NCBI RefSeq assembly: GCF_965215655.1
Contig: NZ_OZ244111.1
Span: 1,612,001-1,676,000 of the forward strand
DNA: 64,000 nt
Direction: 5' to 3'
Origin: Nioella sp965215655
GTDB taxonomy: Bacteria > Pseudomonadota > Alphaproteobacteria > Rhodobacterales > Rhodobacteraceae
Part shown: positions 1 to 9,630 of the stretch, in pieces
Position numbering within the stretch: position 1 is the first letter of the stretch
Layout of the letters: every line of letters begins with the position of its first letter
Program-made: the position numbers and the translations under genes
Notes under the pieces: generated by a model
Seen by the model: the letters and a program-made list of their open reading frames with translations, nothing else
What the model was told of the DNA's origin: nothing
Database searches by the model: none

Positions 1-265
1 GTCGGTCCTGCGCGCCCGGCTTTACGATCTCGAACGCCAGAAGGTCGCTGATGAGCGCGCCGCCGACCGTAAAGCGCAGGTGGGCAGCGGCGACCGCTCG
101 GAACGCATCCGCACCTATAATTTCCCGCAAGGGCGCATCACCGATCACCGGATCAACCTGACGCTCTACAAGCTCGATCAGGTGATGCAGGGCGATCTGG
201 ATGAGCTGATCGACGCGCTGATCTCGGATGATCAGGCCCGGATGCTGGCGGAGATGGAAGGGTGA
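1..265 (+). CDS. prfA: Peptide chain release factor 1, C-terminal part (cut by window edge)
   Basis: Reading from base 2 in frame to the TGA at 263-265 gives 87 residues that match the end of class I release factor RF1: the basic stretch GSGDRSERIRTYNFPQGR followed by ITDHR and a helical tail. RF1 recognises UAA/UAG in the ribosomal A site and triggers peptide release. The codon-recognition and GGQ catalytic segments lie upstream of the window. The stop overlaps the GTG start of prmC, whose product methylates the GGQ glutamine of release factors, a widely conserved translationally coupled pair. Very sure of identity; only the start is missing. Confidence 0.95.
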   Translation, partial: SVLRARLYDLERQKVADERAADRKAQVGSGDRSERIRTYNFPQGRITDHRINLTLYKLDQVMQGDLDELIDALISDDQARMLAEMEG

Positions 266-1107
266 GCGACGCCCCCCTGACCGTGACCACCGCCCTTCGC
301 GCGCTGAAATCCGAGATGGAGTATGATGGTGCGGACCTGCCCATGTCCGAGTTGCGGATGCTGCTGGCCCATGCCATGGGGGCAGACCCTGCGCGCCTGA
401 CCCTGATGGCGCAGGACGAGGTGGCCCCCGAGGTTTTCGAAGAGGCACGACGCCTCTACTTCCGCCGCTCTTTCGGTGTGCCAATGTCCCATATCCGCGG
501 CTACCGCGATTTCTATGGCCGGCGCTTCACCGTGACCGACAAGGTTCTGGACCCGCGCCCGGACACGGAGGCCCTGATCGAACTGGCCCTGCGGGAGACC
601 TTTTCTGAGGTGCTGGACCTTGGCACCGGATCGGGCTGTATCCTGATCACCCTTCTGGCGGAACGGTCTCAGGCGACGGGGATCGCGACCGATCTGTCTA
701 CCGAAGCGCTGCAGGTGGCCGAGGCGAATGCCGAGAAATTCGGTGTCCTGCCACGCGCTGCCTTTCTGCACGGCAACTGGCTGGAAATCGTGGGCGGGCA
801 ATTCGATCTGATCGTCTCCAACCCGCCCTATATTGCGCTTGACGAGATGCCGGGCCTCTCTGCCGAGGTGCATCACGAACCAAGGATGGCCCTGACCGAC
901 GAAGGCGACGGGCTGTCCGCCTATCGCATCATCACCCGCGACGCGCCTGCGCATCTGACCCCCGGCGGTCGGCTGATGGTCGAGATCGGCCCCACACAAG
1001 GGGACGCCGTGGCCGCCATGTTCCGCAAGGCGGGGCTTGAAAAGGTGCAGGTCCGACCCGATCTTGATGGCAGGGATCGCGTGGTTCTGGGCATGAAACC
1101 CGCCTGA
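262..1107 (+). CDS. prmC: Release factor glutamine N5-methyltransferase (PrmC/HemK)
   Basis: 281 residues, starting at a GTG that overlaps the prfA stop. The enzyme uses S-adenosylmethionine to methylate the glutamine of the GGQ motif in RF1 and RF2. It shows the expected order: an N-terminal helical domain, a SAM-binding glycine loop (DLGTGSGC, about residue 118), and the diagnostic substrate-binding NPPY motif at N187-Y190. Length is normal for the family. Position directly after prfA supports the call. No separate promoter is visible, so expression is probably coupled to prfA. Confidence 0.95.
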   Translation: MSDAPLTVTTALRALKSEMEYDGADLPMSELRMLLAHAMGADPARLTLMAQDEVAPEVFEEARRLYFRRSFGVPMSHIRGYRDFYGRRFTVTDKVLDPRPDTEALIELALRETFSEVLDLGTGSGCILITLLAERSQATGIATDLSTEALQVAEANAEKFGVLPRAAFLHGNWLEIVGGQFDLIVSNPPYIALDEMPGLSAEVHHEPRMALTDEGDGLSAYRIITRDAPAHLTPGGRLMVEIGPTQGDAVAAMFRKAGLEKVQVRPDLDGRDRVVLGMKPA

Positions 1108-1138
1108 TCAGGCCCGCATGGCGTCATTTCGCGCGATA

Positions 1139-1160
1139 TTTCCGCCAGCCCCGGCGGAAA
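1139..1160. other. Stem-loop downstream of prmC
   Basis: An 8-bp perfect inverted repeat, TTTCCGCC and GGCGGAAA around a 6-base loop, sits 31 bases after the prmC stop. There is no T-run on the plus strand, so it is a weak terminator candidate at best. The rest of 1108-1403 shows no gene. Confidence 0.4.
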
Positions 1161-1403
1161 ACACCCGATAAGCGGCAGTTTGCCCTTGTTTTGCCGGGAA
1201 ACCCGTGGTTACACAGGGGCAGCGGATGCGGAATGGACATCAGGCCATGCCCCCGCGGTTCACCCTCAGACGAGACGAAAACAGCAGGGATAACCGCAAC
1301 AGCAGGGGCAAGCTGCAACGTTCAGCCGGACAGGCCCGATTGCCTGACCATCGCATGTCCCGCATCCCAATGACACCAGGACAACTGGAACAGATACAGA
1401 CAC

Positions 1404-1976
1404 ATGAGATCATCTAAAAACCGTTCGCGGTCCAAGGGCAATCGCAACAACAACCGCTCCATGGGCAACATCGTCAACCGCGTGTTCGACAGTTCCGGCC
1501 CCGAGGGCAAGGTCCGTGGTACGCCGCAACAGATCATTGACAAATACAATCAGCTGACCCGCGATGCGCAGCTCGCCAATGACAGGGTAGCCGCCGAGAA
1601 CTTCCAGCAGCATGCGGAGCATTACGCGCGGATGCTGGGGGAAGCGCAGCGCGAACAGGACGCCCGCCGCGCCGAGCAGGAAGCGCAGCAGCAGCAACAA
1701 CAGCAGGCCCGCGAGGCGCGTCAGGCGCGCGAAGATGAGGCCGCGCAGGACCAGCCCGCAGACATGCCCGACAGCAAGCCGGAACAGAAGTCTTTCGGCG
1801 AGGTGATCGACGTGCCCGCATCGGGCGACAGCGGTCTGGTCACGACGCCTGAAAGCGCGCCCAAGCCCAAACGCCCCCGCACCCGCCGTGCGCCGAAGAA
1901 AACGGCAGAAGCCCCGTCAGAGGGGCAGGGTGACGCGCCAAACTCTCCGGAAGAAGGCCCGCAGGCCGCCGAATAA
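1404..1976 (+). CDS. DUF4167 domain-containing protein
   Basis: 190 residues. The N-terminal 85 residues carry the DUF4167 signature of alphaproteobacteria: an Arg/Asn/Ser-rich start, then GNIVNRVFDSSGPEGKVRG and a helical region ending HAEHYARML. The rest is low-complexity, with a poly-Gln run followed by Arg/Ala/Glu-rich and Pro/Lys-rich segments, and is probably disordered. The basic start suggests nucleic-acid contact, but the function is unknown. It is often found near prmC in this group. Its stop lies three bases from the convergent rsmA stop. Confidence 0.85.
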   Translation: MRSSKNRSRSKGNRNNNRSMGNIVNRVFDSSGPEGKVRGTPQQIIDKYNQLTRDAQLANDRVAAENFQQHAEHYARMLGEAQREQDARRAEQEAQQQQQQQAREARQAREDEAAQDQPADMPDSKPEQKSFGEVIDVPASGDSGLVTTPESAPKPKRPRTRRAPKKTAEAPSEGQGDAPNSPEEGPQAAE

Positions 1977-1979
1977 GCC

Positions 1980-2822
1980 TCAGCCCGCCCCCACCTGGCG
2001 GGCAAGCGCACAGAACCCCTCGATCGGGACCTGTTCGGCCCGGTCGGTGGGTTTCAGACCCGCCGCGAGGATGCGATCCTCGATATCCGGGGCAATCCCC
2101 TTCAGGGCCGCCCGCAGCATCTTGCGCCGCTGGTTGAACCCGGCGGCGACGACGCGTTCCAGAACCTTTGGGTCGGCGGCAAAGCGCGGCTCTGGCAGAG
2201 CCTCCAGATGCACCACGGCTGATCGCACCTTTGGAGGTGGGGTGAACGCCTCGGGCGGCAGGGTCAAAGCAATCTTCGTGCTGCACCGCCACTGGGCCAG
2301 TACCGCCAGACGCCCATAGGCCTTGCCGCCGGGCTGCGCGACGATCCGCTCCGCCACTTCGCGCTGAAACATCAGGGTCAGGCTCTGCCACTCGGGCGGC
2401 CAGACCTTCGGGGTCAGCCAGCGCACCAGCAATTCCGTGCCCACATTATAGGGCAGGTTGGCGACAACCTTGATCGGCGGGCTCAGATGCGCGGCCCAAT
2501 CGACCTGCAATGCGTCTTCGTTCAAAACCTCCAGCTGACCGGGATAGGTCGCGGAAATCTCGGCCAGCGCCGGTAAACACCGCGCATCCTTCTCAATGGC
2601 CACAACCCGCCGCGCGCCTTCGGCCAGCAACCCGCGCGTGAGGCCGCCGGGGCCGGGCCCCACCTCCAGCACATCGCAGCCGGTCAGATCCCCGGCAGCC
2701 CGTGCGATCTTCGCGGTCAGGTTCAGATCCAGCAGGAAGTTCTGCCCAAGCGCCTTGCGGGCACTCAGCCCATGGGTCGCAATGACCTCGCGCAGCGGCG
2801 GCAGCCCGTCAATCGTGGCCAT
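1980..2822 (-). CDS. rsmA: 16S rRNA (adenine1518-N6/adenine1519-N6)-dimethyltransferase RsmA/KsgA
   Basis: 280 residues from the ATG at 2822; an upstream in-frame ATG at 2834 would add four residues. The enzyme dimethylates two adjacent adenines in helix 45 of 16S rRNA during 30S assembly. Visible motifs are GQNFLLD at 26-32, the SAM loop EVGPGPGG at 53-60, and the catalytic NLPY at 122-125. It is the last gene of the leftward lptF-lptG-lptD-surA-pdxA-rsmA series; surA-pdxA-rsmA order is common in proteobacteria. A 3' hairpin element sits between pdxA and this gene. Confidence 0.95.
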   Translation of the reverse strand: MATIDGLPPLREVIATHGLSARKALGQNFLLDLNLTAKIARAAGDLTGCDVLEVGPGPGGLTRGLLAEGARRVVAIEKDARCLPALAEISATYPGQLEVLNEDALQVDWAAHLSPPIKVVANLPYNVGTELLVRWLTPKVWPPEWQSLTLMFQREVAERIVAQPGGKAYGRLAVLAQWRCSTKIALTLPPEAFTPPPKVRSAVVHLEALPEPRFAADPKVLERVVAAGFNQRRKMLRAALKGIAPDIEDRILAAGLKPTDRAEQVPIEGFCALARQVGAG

Positions 2823-2858
2823 GCAACACTCCATTAAGGTTAACGCGCGCGCTGCCCT

Positions 2859-2920
2859 CTTTCATCTTGGCAAAAATACCTCGGGGGAGTCGCGCAGCGA
2901 CGGGGGCAGCGCCCCCTCCG
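2859..2920 (-). repeat. 3' hairpin element, copy 1 (downstream of pdxA)
   Basis: Read in the direction of pdxA, a GC-rich hairpin (2885-2920, GGGGGC facing GCCCCC) is followed by the 24-base motif GAGGTATTTTTGCCAAGATG + AAAG at 2882-2859. Identical or near-identical copies lie at 23080, 42175 and 54956, each downstream of a gene in the same orientation. It probably acts as a terminator or 3' UTR element. Confidence 0.75.
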
Positions 2921-2927
2921 ACCTTAC

Positions 2928-3920
2928 TCATTTCACACCTCCCGCCCGGGCAAGGGCCATGTCGCGCGCCGTGCGCAGCGCCGCGATAATGCTGCTCGGA
3001 TCCGCCATGCCGCGCCCGGCGATATCAAATGCCGTCCCGTGATCGGGCGAGGTGCGGATGAAAGGCAGGCCGAGTGTCACATTGACCCCGCCCGCGAAAT
3101 CCAGTGTCTTGATCGGGATAAGCGCCTGATCGTGATACATGGCAATTGCCGCGTCATAGCCCGCCCGCGCCCCCGCGTGAAACATGGTGTCGGCAGAGGC
3201 CGGCCCCGCAATCTGCATCCCTTCGGTCCGCAGCATGTCCAGCACGGGGGTGATGACCGCCATCTCCTCCACCCCCATGGTGCCGCCTTCACCGGCATGG
3301 GGATTGAGACCAGCCACTGCCAATCGCGGGGTCTCCAGCCCGAAATCGCGGATCAGCGCCGCATGGGTGATGCGGATCGTGTCGGCCAGCAGGGCAGGGG
3401 TCAGGGTCTCGGGCACGTCGGCGAGGGGGATGTGGATCGTGACAGGCACCACCCGCAGCGCTTCGCAGGCCAGCATCATGACCACCCGGTCGACGCCAGC
3501 GAGATGGGCCAGGAATTCGGTGTGTCCGGGAAAGGCGAAGCCCGCCCCGTCCTTCAGCGCCTTCTTGTGGATGGGTGCGGTACAGATTGCCGAGGCCTGG
3601 CCCGACCGAACCAGATCGACGCCTTTCCCGATCACGTCGATCACACCTTGCGCGTTTCGCGGGTCGGGCTGGCCGGGTGCGGCATCCGCGGCAAAATCAT
3701 GGGCCAGGAGCGGCAGGTGTCCGGGTGGTACGCCCAAGGTGTCCGCGGGGGTCGAGATCAGCTCAACGGCCCCATAGGCTTCGAAATGACGCCGATCCCC
3801 AATCACGAAGAAGGGCAGATCCGCCCCAAGCGCGGCGCGCGCCTTGACGATGATTTCCGGGCCGATCCCCGACGGCTCCCCGCAGCTGACGGCCACGGGG
3901 GGCGGTGTCTGCGCGGTCAT
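2928..3920 (-). CDS. pdxA: 4-hydroxythreonine-4-phosphate dehydrogenase
   Basis: 330 residues. PdxA oxidises 4-phosphohydroxy-L-threonine with NAD(P) in the DXP-dependent vitamin B6 pathway. Recognisable motifs are GEPSGIGPEI near the N-terminus, a metal-ligand histidine in FPGHTEFLA, GLNPHAGEGG, and MYHDQALIP with the third metal histidine. The start ATG overlaps the surA stop (ATGA), indicating translational coupling. Length is typical. Confidence 0.95.
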   Translation of the reverse strand: MTAQTPPPVAVSCGEPSGIGPEIIVKARAALGADLPFFVIGDRRHFEAYGAVELISTPADTLGVPPGHLPLLAHDFAADAAPGQPDPRNAQGVIDVIGKGVDLVRSGQASAICTAPIHKKALKDGAGFAFPGHTEFLAHLAGVDRVVMMLACEALRVVPVTIHIPLADVPETLTPALLADTIRITHAALIRDFGLETPRLAVAGLNPHAGEGGTMGVEEMAVITPVLDMLRTEGMQIAGPASADTMFHAGARAGYDAAIAMYHDQALIPIKTLDFAGGVNVTLGLPFIRTSPDHGTAFDIAGRGMADPSSIIAALRTARDMALARAGGVK

Positions 3921-5170
3921 GGGTTTTCGTCGATGATCGCATCGGCGCGCAACTCGGCCAGATAGCCCTGCGCATAGCTTTCCAGACGCTGCTGGAACAG
4001 GGCCTGCCGGACTTCGTCGCGTCCGCCTTCGGGCAGTTCCGTGGACCGGCCGCAGAGCATCAGGAACAGAAGCTGCGTCCCGTTCGCGCGGGTCAGCCCC
4101 GTCGAGACCTCGTTTGCATCCAGACGGGTCAGCTCCAGCGAGACATCGCCGGGCACATCCTCGATTGGCAGGGAAACGAGTTCAAAGCCGCCCGGACGCA
4201 CACCATTGAGATCGTCACAGGTGTCGATGCTGTCTCGAAGCTCCTGCGCCTCGGCCAATGCCGCTGCGCTCTGGCCGCCGGGGATCAGCACCTCGGCATA
4301 TTCGACCGCAATCACCTCGGGCGATACGAAGCCGGTCTCGTCCAGCCCGCGCAGCTGGAATATCGCGATGGCAGGTCCAAGCGGCACCGGGTCGGTCACA
4401 TCGCCCACATTCATCGGTAGCAGGATCGCGCGCAGTTGTGGCGGGATCGCGGACAGGGGACGCCAGCCAAGCCCGCCACCCTGACGGCCTGTTGCCGCAG
4501 CGGAATAGGCACGGGCGGCTTCCGAAAAGGCCCCGATCGAGCCGTCGAGTTCCCGCGCCAGGCGGGCAATGTCGGCGCGGATCTGATCGGCGTTTTCCGG
4601 TGTGACCGGCACCACGAGCTCGGCGACATTGATCTGTGCGCCGCCATCGGATGCGGACAGGGTCAGCGCCCGGTCGATCTCTTCCTCGGTGACCTGTGCG
4701 CGGGGCCCAAAGCGGGCGCGCACGATATTGCGCCAGGTGATCCCGGCCGCCACGAAATCGCGGAAGGTTTCCGGCGAAATCCCTTCGTTCTGCAAGGCGC
4801 CAAGGAAAGCCTCTGTATTCATATTGGCACGGCCCGCGAATTCGGCCATGCCCTCTTCGACATCGTCGATGCTGGCGAGCATGCCGAACCGCTCGCCAAC
4901 CTCGCGTTGCAGGCGTTCGTTGATCAGGGTTTCGCGCGCCTCTTCCTGCAAGTCGCCTGGGGCGTTCAGAGCTTCGAGAAACAGCACCCGCTGCGTGATT
5001 TCGTAATGCGTGACGATCTGGTCATTCACGGTCACAGCCGCCGAAAACGGGCTTTGCGCCGTGGCCGGTGTTAACGGGACAAGGGACAGGGCAAGCGCTG
5101 CGGTCAGGGCTTTGAGGGGGCCTGCGATGCGGGGACTGTCTGCTTGGGTCGTCATGGTCATATGCGTCAT
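3917..5170 (-). CDS. surA: Periplasmic peptidyl-prolyl isomerase/chaperone, SurA type
   Basis: About 417 residues from the ATG at 5170; the open frame extends to a GTG at 5194 that overlaps the lptD stop. A signal peptide precedes TPATAQ. After it comes the SurA N-terminal helical domain (VTVNDQIVTHYEITQR), a middle helical region, and one parvulin domain (GGGLGWRPLSAIPPQL through AIFQLRG). SurA escorts outer-membrane proteins, LptD being a well-known client, so its place next to lptD is meaningful. Only one clear parvulin domain is visible, fewer than in E. coli SurA but usual for alphaproteobacteria. Start choice between 5155, 5161, 5170 and 5194 is uncertain. Confidence 0.88.
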   Translation of the reverse strand: MTHMTMTTQADSPRIAGPLKALTAALALSLVPLTPATAQSPFSAAVTVNDQIVTHYEITQRVLFLEALNAPGDLQEEARETLINERLQREVGERFGMLASIDDVEEGMAEFAGRANMNTEAFLGALQNEGISPETFRDFVAAGITWRNIVRARFGPRAQVTEEEIDRALTLSASDGGAQINVAELVVPVTPENADQIRADIARLARELDGSIGAFSEAARAYSAAATGRQGGGLGWRPLSAIPPQLRAILLPMNVGDVTDPVPLGPAIAIFQLRGLDETGFVSPEVIAVEYAEVLIPGGQSAAALAEAQELRDSIDTCDDLNGVRPGGFELVSLPIEDVPGDVSLELTRLDANEVSTGLTRANGTQLLFLMLCGRSTELPEGGRDEVRQALFQQRLESYAQGYLAELRADAIIDENP

Positions 5171-5190
5171 TCTTTCGTCCGGCGTTCCGG

Positions 5191-7320
5191 TCACCTGTGG
5201 CAGCTTCGGTCATAGCTGCGCCCGTCGCGGGACGCGCCGAAACCGTTCAATGCCACAGTCAATCCGATATCGGTGGCTGAGGGCAACGTAGCCGAGGTCG
5301 TGAACCGACGCGAGAGAGAAAACTCCACGTCCACGCACTCGGTTGCGTAGATCAGGCTCAATCCCGCCCTCGTGGGCTCGTTGGCCTCGAAATCATAGCG
5401 CCAGTCCACTGTTGCGGCCCAGGCACTGTCGAAATCATAGCTGGCGTCAAAGGCCCATTCCGCCATGTCCTGAGGGCGGCCCTCGGCGGGGTCTGCTTCT
5501 AGCCAGGTGATCGAAGAGGCAAGATCGAACTGATCCTCCTCCCACATTAGGGCGAATTCATTCGAGCTGATATTGAAGGACTCGCTGAACAGGGCGCGGT
5601 TCATCAGGGTCAGTGAATTGCCGATCCCGAGGCTGGTGGACAGCATGAAATCGGATTGCGTCCCGTCCAGCCCCGACCCTTGGGTGAATTGCGAATGATC
5701 GCGTTCGCGCAAGACCTGCCCGACTGTCACCCCAAGCGACCAGCCAAGCGGATCGTTACGGGTATAGGACAGCCCATAGGCAAGGCGCGGCCCCAGTTCC
5801 TGACCGTCGGCACCGGGAAAGCGATTGAGCGAGAACAGGTTGCCCTCGTCGAATTCCACCACGCGCCCGTCTTCATTGGGCAGGGCAGGCTGCGTGTCAG
5901 GGGCCCAGACATATTGCAGCACCGGTTCCAGCAGATGCGTCACCCCCGCCGAATTCGCCCGCGCCAGGGGCCAGCGCAGCTCGGCCGCAAGATAGGGCGT
6001 CGAGCGGGTGATGGTGTCGTCATAGGTGGAGTCCTGGCTGATATTGTAGACATCCCCCTGCCATTGCGCCTCGACCGCCGCCAGGATGCCGGCGGGCAAG
6101 ATCCAGTCGCGCCGCCAATTGGCATCGAAGCTGAGCCGCGCCACATCGCGCCCGTCGATATCGGCATCTGACCGGCGGGCATGGCTGTGCGTGGACATGC
6201 CGACCGTGGCAATGCCCCCAAGCCCGGCGGGGCTGAAGCGTTCCGTCACCTCCGCATCAAGGGTCAGGGTCGGCAGGGTGAAATTGTTGTCGCCCTCTCG
6301 CAGGGACCGGAACCGGTTGGCGGAAATGCCGATATACTCGTTGCGATCTGCCCGGCTGAGGGTCACGCCCGTGTTCAGGCTGTCTTCCTCGCTATAGCCG
6401 TAAGTCAGCAGGTAATCCGGGTCCGAGACGGTTTCGTAAGTGAACTCCAGCCGGAAATCGCGCGGCAGGTCGAACCACCCCTCGGCAAAGACGTAGGACC
6501 GGGACGAGTCCACCGACAGGTCATCCCAGCTGACAGCCCCGTTCAGTTCGACAAATCCGTTCTCGAACGCCCGGCGAAAGCGCGCCTCAAGCGTCTGGCT
6601 GTCGCCTGCTGTGATATAGGGCGTGACGGTCAGGTCCGCATGGTCGCCCAACTCGATGAAATAGGGCAGGCGAATGCCGGTGCCCAACTGGTTCGACGCG
6701 CGAATGGTCGGGGTCAGAAAGCCGGTGGCGCGCTCCAGCGTCGGATCGGGCAGACGCAGACGCGGAAACCATGCAATGGGCACACCGAGCGCCCGGAACT
6801 GGGCATCTTCGAAATAGAGCTGTTGTTCCTGCTGATCATGGATGATCCGACGCGCCCGGATCTGCCAAAGCGGCACCGGGTTGTCGGCGCAGACCTCGCA
6901 GGATGATGCGACGGTCTGGTACATCTGCGTGTAGCGCCCGTCGACCCGGTTGATCTGGGTCGCGGCAATCTGCAACTGCCGGTCCAGAACCAGACGGGCG
7001 GATTGCAGCACACCGTTTTGCAGGTCGGCCGAAAGCTCGGCGAAATCGGCGAAGACGATGCTGCGGCCGCTGTCTTCGGTTAGGGTGATCGGGCCTTCCA
7101 CGGTCACGCGATCCGCGGTGCCATCATAGACAATCCGGCCCGCGCGCAGCCTGACCCCGTTGTAGAAGATCTCGACATTGCCGCTGGCCGTGACCGAGCT
7201 GGTTGCACCGGAAAAGCGGATGTCATCGGCGATCAACGTCGCGGGAATGGCACGCGTTTGCGCGGCCAGCGGGCTTGCCAGCAGGATCAGGGACAGAAGA
7301 AACGCGCCGATCCGCATCAT
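5191..7320 (-). CDS. lptD: LPS-assembly outer-membrane protein LptD
   Basis: About 709 residues from the ATG at 7320, chosen because it opens a clear signal peptide (MMRIGAFLLSLILLASPLAAQ) and overlaps the lptG stop as ATGA. The N-terminal OstA/LptA-like beta-jellyroll (residues about 25-140, with FSGATSSVTASGNVEIFYNG) is followed by a large C-terminal beta-barrel rich in alternating aromatic strands. The pair SSCEVCADN supplies cysteines for a disulfide. LptD forms the outer-membrane translocon for lipopolysaccharide with LptE. Confidence 0.92.
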   Translation of the reverse strand: MMRIGAFLLSLILLASPLAAQTRAIPATLIADDIRFSGATSSVTASGNVEIFYNGVRLRAGRIVYDGTADRVTVEGPITLTEDSGRSIVFADFAELSADLQNGVLQSARLVLDRQLQIAATQINRVDGRYTQMYQTVASSCEVCADNPVPLWQIRARRIIHDQQEQQLYFEDAQFRALGVPIAWFPRLRLPDPTLERATGFLTPTIRASNQLGTGIRLPYFIELGDHADLTVTPYITAGDSQTLEARFRRAFENGFVELNGAVSWDDLSVDSSRSYVFAEGWFDLPRDFRLEFTYETVSDPDYLLTYGYSEEDSLNTGVTLSRADRNEYIGISANRFRSLREGDNNFTLPTLTLDAEVTERFSPAGLGGIATVGMSTHSHARRSDADIDGRDVARLSFDANWRRDWILPAGILAAVEAQWQGDVYNISQDSTYDDTITRSTPYLAAELRWPLARANSAGVTHLLEPVLQYVWAPDTQPALPNEDGRVVEFDEGNLFSLNRFPGADGQELGPRLAYGLSYTRNDPLGWSLGVTVGQVLRERDHSQFTQGSGLDGTQSDFMLSTSLGIGNSLTLMNRALFSESFNISSNEFALMWEEDQFDLASSITWLEADPAEGRPQDMAEWAFDASYDFDSAWAATVDWRYDFEANEPTRAGLSLIYATECVDVEFSLSRRFTTSATLPSATDIGLTVALNGFGASRDGRSYDRSCHR

Positions 7321-8411
7321 CCGTCCTCCGTATGCAAGAGAATGCCAAGCGATAGCAGAATCGCCGCGATCGGTGGAGTCCATGCCGCGACGGCCACCGG
7401 CAACTGGCCGGTTTCCCCCAGAACCTGCGCGAAATTGCGCAGGAAGAACAGCCCGAATCCCACCAGCAATGCGAATAGCACCATCATCCCCGTTTTCCCA
7501 AAACGTGTATGCCTCATCGTGAAGCTCGCGCCAATCAGAACCATCGCGGCAAGAAGCAGAGGATTGGCCAGTTCGCTCATGAACCACATGCGATGTTGCA
7601 GGGCGGCAAAGCCCGCCGTGCGCAGTTGCGAGATGAACCGGGGCAGTTCGTAGATCGGAATCGTCGTGGGGCGGCCGAAACTGTCGCGGATCTGATCGCG
7701 GGTCAGGGTGGAGGGCAGGGTGAAGGTTTCATGGCTGGTGGCCTCCGCCTCGGGGTTTGCCTGCCCAAGTGGCCAGAGCTTGGCATCGGTCAGCGTCCAT
7801 GCCCCATCGGTCAGAATAGCGGAGTCCGCATCAATGCGACTTTGCGCCAACCCGTCGGGGTCGAAGACGAAGAAACTGGTTTCGAAAAGCGACGTGCCAT
7901 CGGAATTGGCGCGCGCCGCGCGGATCACGGTCTGGCCGAACTGGCTGCCCTGGCGCAGCCACAGCCCTTCGCCAGATACGGACAGGGTCCGGTTTTCCCC
8001 GCTTTGGTAGCGCGACATGGAGATTTCGTATTGCCGCTCGGTTGCGGCGACAAGCGGGTTGATGACCAGCAGTCCGAGGATGCCGATCACAAGCGACATC
8101 ATCACCGGCGACAGGGCCGAATGCAGGGCGGACCGGCCCGAGGCCCGTATGACCACAAGCTCGGAGGTGCGCGCCAGCGACAGGAACAGAACGAGCGTTG
8201 CCAGGATGACGAAGAGCGGCAGCATCCGGTAAAGCGTTCCGGGCAGGTTCAGCAGCGCCAGATTGAACGCCGCGCCGAGCCCCGCGTTGCTTTCCCCGAT
8301 GACGCGCAGCTGTTCGGCAAGGTCGATCGGCAGCAGAATGGCGACGAAGACCGCCAGCACGATCAGGAAAGAGCGCAGGAACCTGCGGGCGATATACAGA
8401 TGCAGGATCAT
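7317..8411 (-). CDS. lptG: LPS export ABC transporter permease LptG
   Basis: 364 residues from the ATG at 8411, which overlaps the lptF stop. Family YjgP/YjgQ: three N-terminal membrane helices (MILHLYIARRFLRSFL onward), a periplasmic jellyroll domain, and three C-terminal helices. With LptF and the ATPase LptB, which is not in this window, it extracts LPS from the inner membrane and passes it to the Lpt bridge. The longer open frame to 8516 runs into lptF and is rejected. The LptG label rests on order after LptF and similarity. Confidence 0.92.
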   Translation of the reverse strand: MILHLYIARRFLRSFLIVLAVFVAILLPIDLAEQLRVIGESNAGLGAAFNLALLNLPGTLYRMLPLFVILATLVLFLSLARTSELVVIRASGRSALHSALSPVMMSLVIGILGLLVINPLVAATERQYEISMSRYQSGENRTLSVSGEGLWLRQGSQFGQTVIRAARANSDGTSLFETSFFVFDPDGLAQSRIDADSAILTDGAWTLTDAKLWPLGQANPEAEATSHETFTLPSTLTRDQIRDSFGRPTTIPIYELPRFISQLRTAGFAALQHRMWFMSELANPLLLAAMVLIGASFTMRHTRFGKTGMMVLFALLVGFGLFFLRNFAQVLGETGQLPVAVAAWTPPIAAILLSLGILLHTEDG

Positions 8412-9538
8412 GCCGCGGCCTCCTGTCGGCGCGGGCGCCGGTGGCCTCGCAGGGCCAGCGCGATCATCAGCGCGGCGATGGCTCCGGCCGCTGCCGGTTG
8501 CAGATAGGCCAGCCATGCCATGCCGTCCTGCCGCATCCCGACACTTTCGGCCACGTTCCAGATCATCTGCAGGGGAATGATCAACGCAATGGCCAAAAGG
8601 ATCTGCGGCCAGATGCCAAAGCGCGAGAATGCCCCGAGCATCAGGGTCGCCGCCGCGATCACCGGCACGAACAGCGCGAAGATGGGGCGGGCAAGCCGGT
8701 CGTGACCCGAAAAGCGGAACTCGGCCAGCGTCGCGCCCTGCGCCTCTGCAAAGGCACGCGGCGCAAACAGCAGCACCGGGGTGGACAGTTCCCGGATATG
8801 CAGCGTGCGCGTTTCCGGCGTTTCGATCAGCCCGGCAATGTCGTAGGTGAAATCATCGAATTCGACGATGGACAGGCGCTGCCCCTCGGCCTGCACGGTC
8901 TGCGCCACCCCCTCGAACATCACCAGCCGGGGGCCGGCCTCTGACGAGACCAGCAGCGCGCGCCGGGCGGTATAGGTTGTTTCCACATCGGGCGTGGACC
9001 TGTCTTGCAGAAACACGTCGCGAAACTCACCCAGTTCGGTGATTTCGCGGATATAGACGGTCAGCCCGTCCGTGGGGTGGATGAACTCGCCTTCGCGCAG
9101 AAGCCTGCCGGTCATGTCCTGAGACACCTCCACCGACCGGTTCATGAGCTGGCCGCGGGCGGCGGGCACAAGGTAATGCGCCAGAATCGCCAGAAGCAGC
9201 GCGGCCACGACACCGAACATCCAGACCGGACGCAGAAGCCGCAGGGCCGAGCAACCCGCGGTCTGCATCACCACAAGCTCACTTTCCGAAATCATCCGGT
9301 TGGTGACGTAGATCGCCGCCACAAAGGCCGAGACTGGCAGCACGAGAAAGATGATCTGTGGCAGGGAAAGGGCGGAAAACTCTAGGAAAACCCGTAAGGA
9401 TTGTCCGTCGCCGATCAGCCTGTCGAACAGGCCCACGGCCCGGTTGACCCAGTAGACCGAGACCAGCACAAGGCTGAAGAAGCTGAACAGCGCCAGAAGC
9501 TGTGACAGGATATACCGGTCATAGCGTCCCACGTTCAT
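8408..9538 (-). CDS. lptF: LPS export ABC transporter permease LptF
   Basis: 376 residues. YjgP/YjgQ family permease: an N-terminal helix trio (YDRYILSQLLALFSFFSLVL), the conserved SESELVVMQTAGCSA cytoplasmic loop that contacts the ATPase, a periplasmic beta-jellyroll, and C-terminal helices. First gene of the leftward envelope operon. It faces pepA across a 138-base divergent gap. Confidence 0.93.
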   Translation of the reverse strand: MNVGRYDRYILSQLLALFSFFSLVLVSVYWVNRAVGLFDRLIGDGQSLRVFLEFSALSLPQIIFLVLPVSAFVAAIYVTNRMISESELVVMQTAGCSALRLLRPVWMFGVVAALLLAILAHYLVPAARGQLMNRSVEVSQDMTGRLLREGEFIHPTDGLTVYIREITELGEFRDVFLQDRSTPDVETTYTARRALLVSSEAGPRLVMFEGVAQTVQAEGQRLSIVEFDDFTYDIAGLIETPETRTLHIRELSTPVLLFAPRAFAEAQGATLAEFRFSGHDRLARPIFALFVPVIAAATLMLGAFSRFGIWPQILLAIALIIPLQMIWNVAESVGMRQDGMAWLAYLQPAAAGAIAALMIALALRGHRRPRRQEAAA

Positions 9539-9630
9539 CGCCCCCCGAAATCAAGCTCTTAACAACCCCAGTATCCAAGGTCTTAATCCAATCGCAGCCA
9601 CAAGGACAGGCATATCTGGTCAAGCCTGCC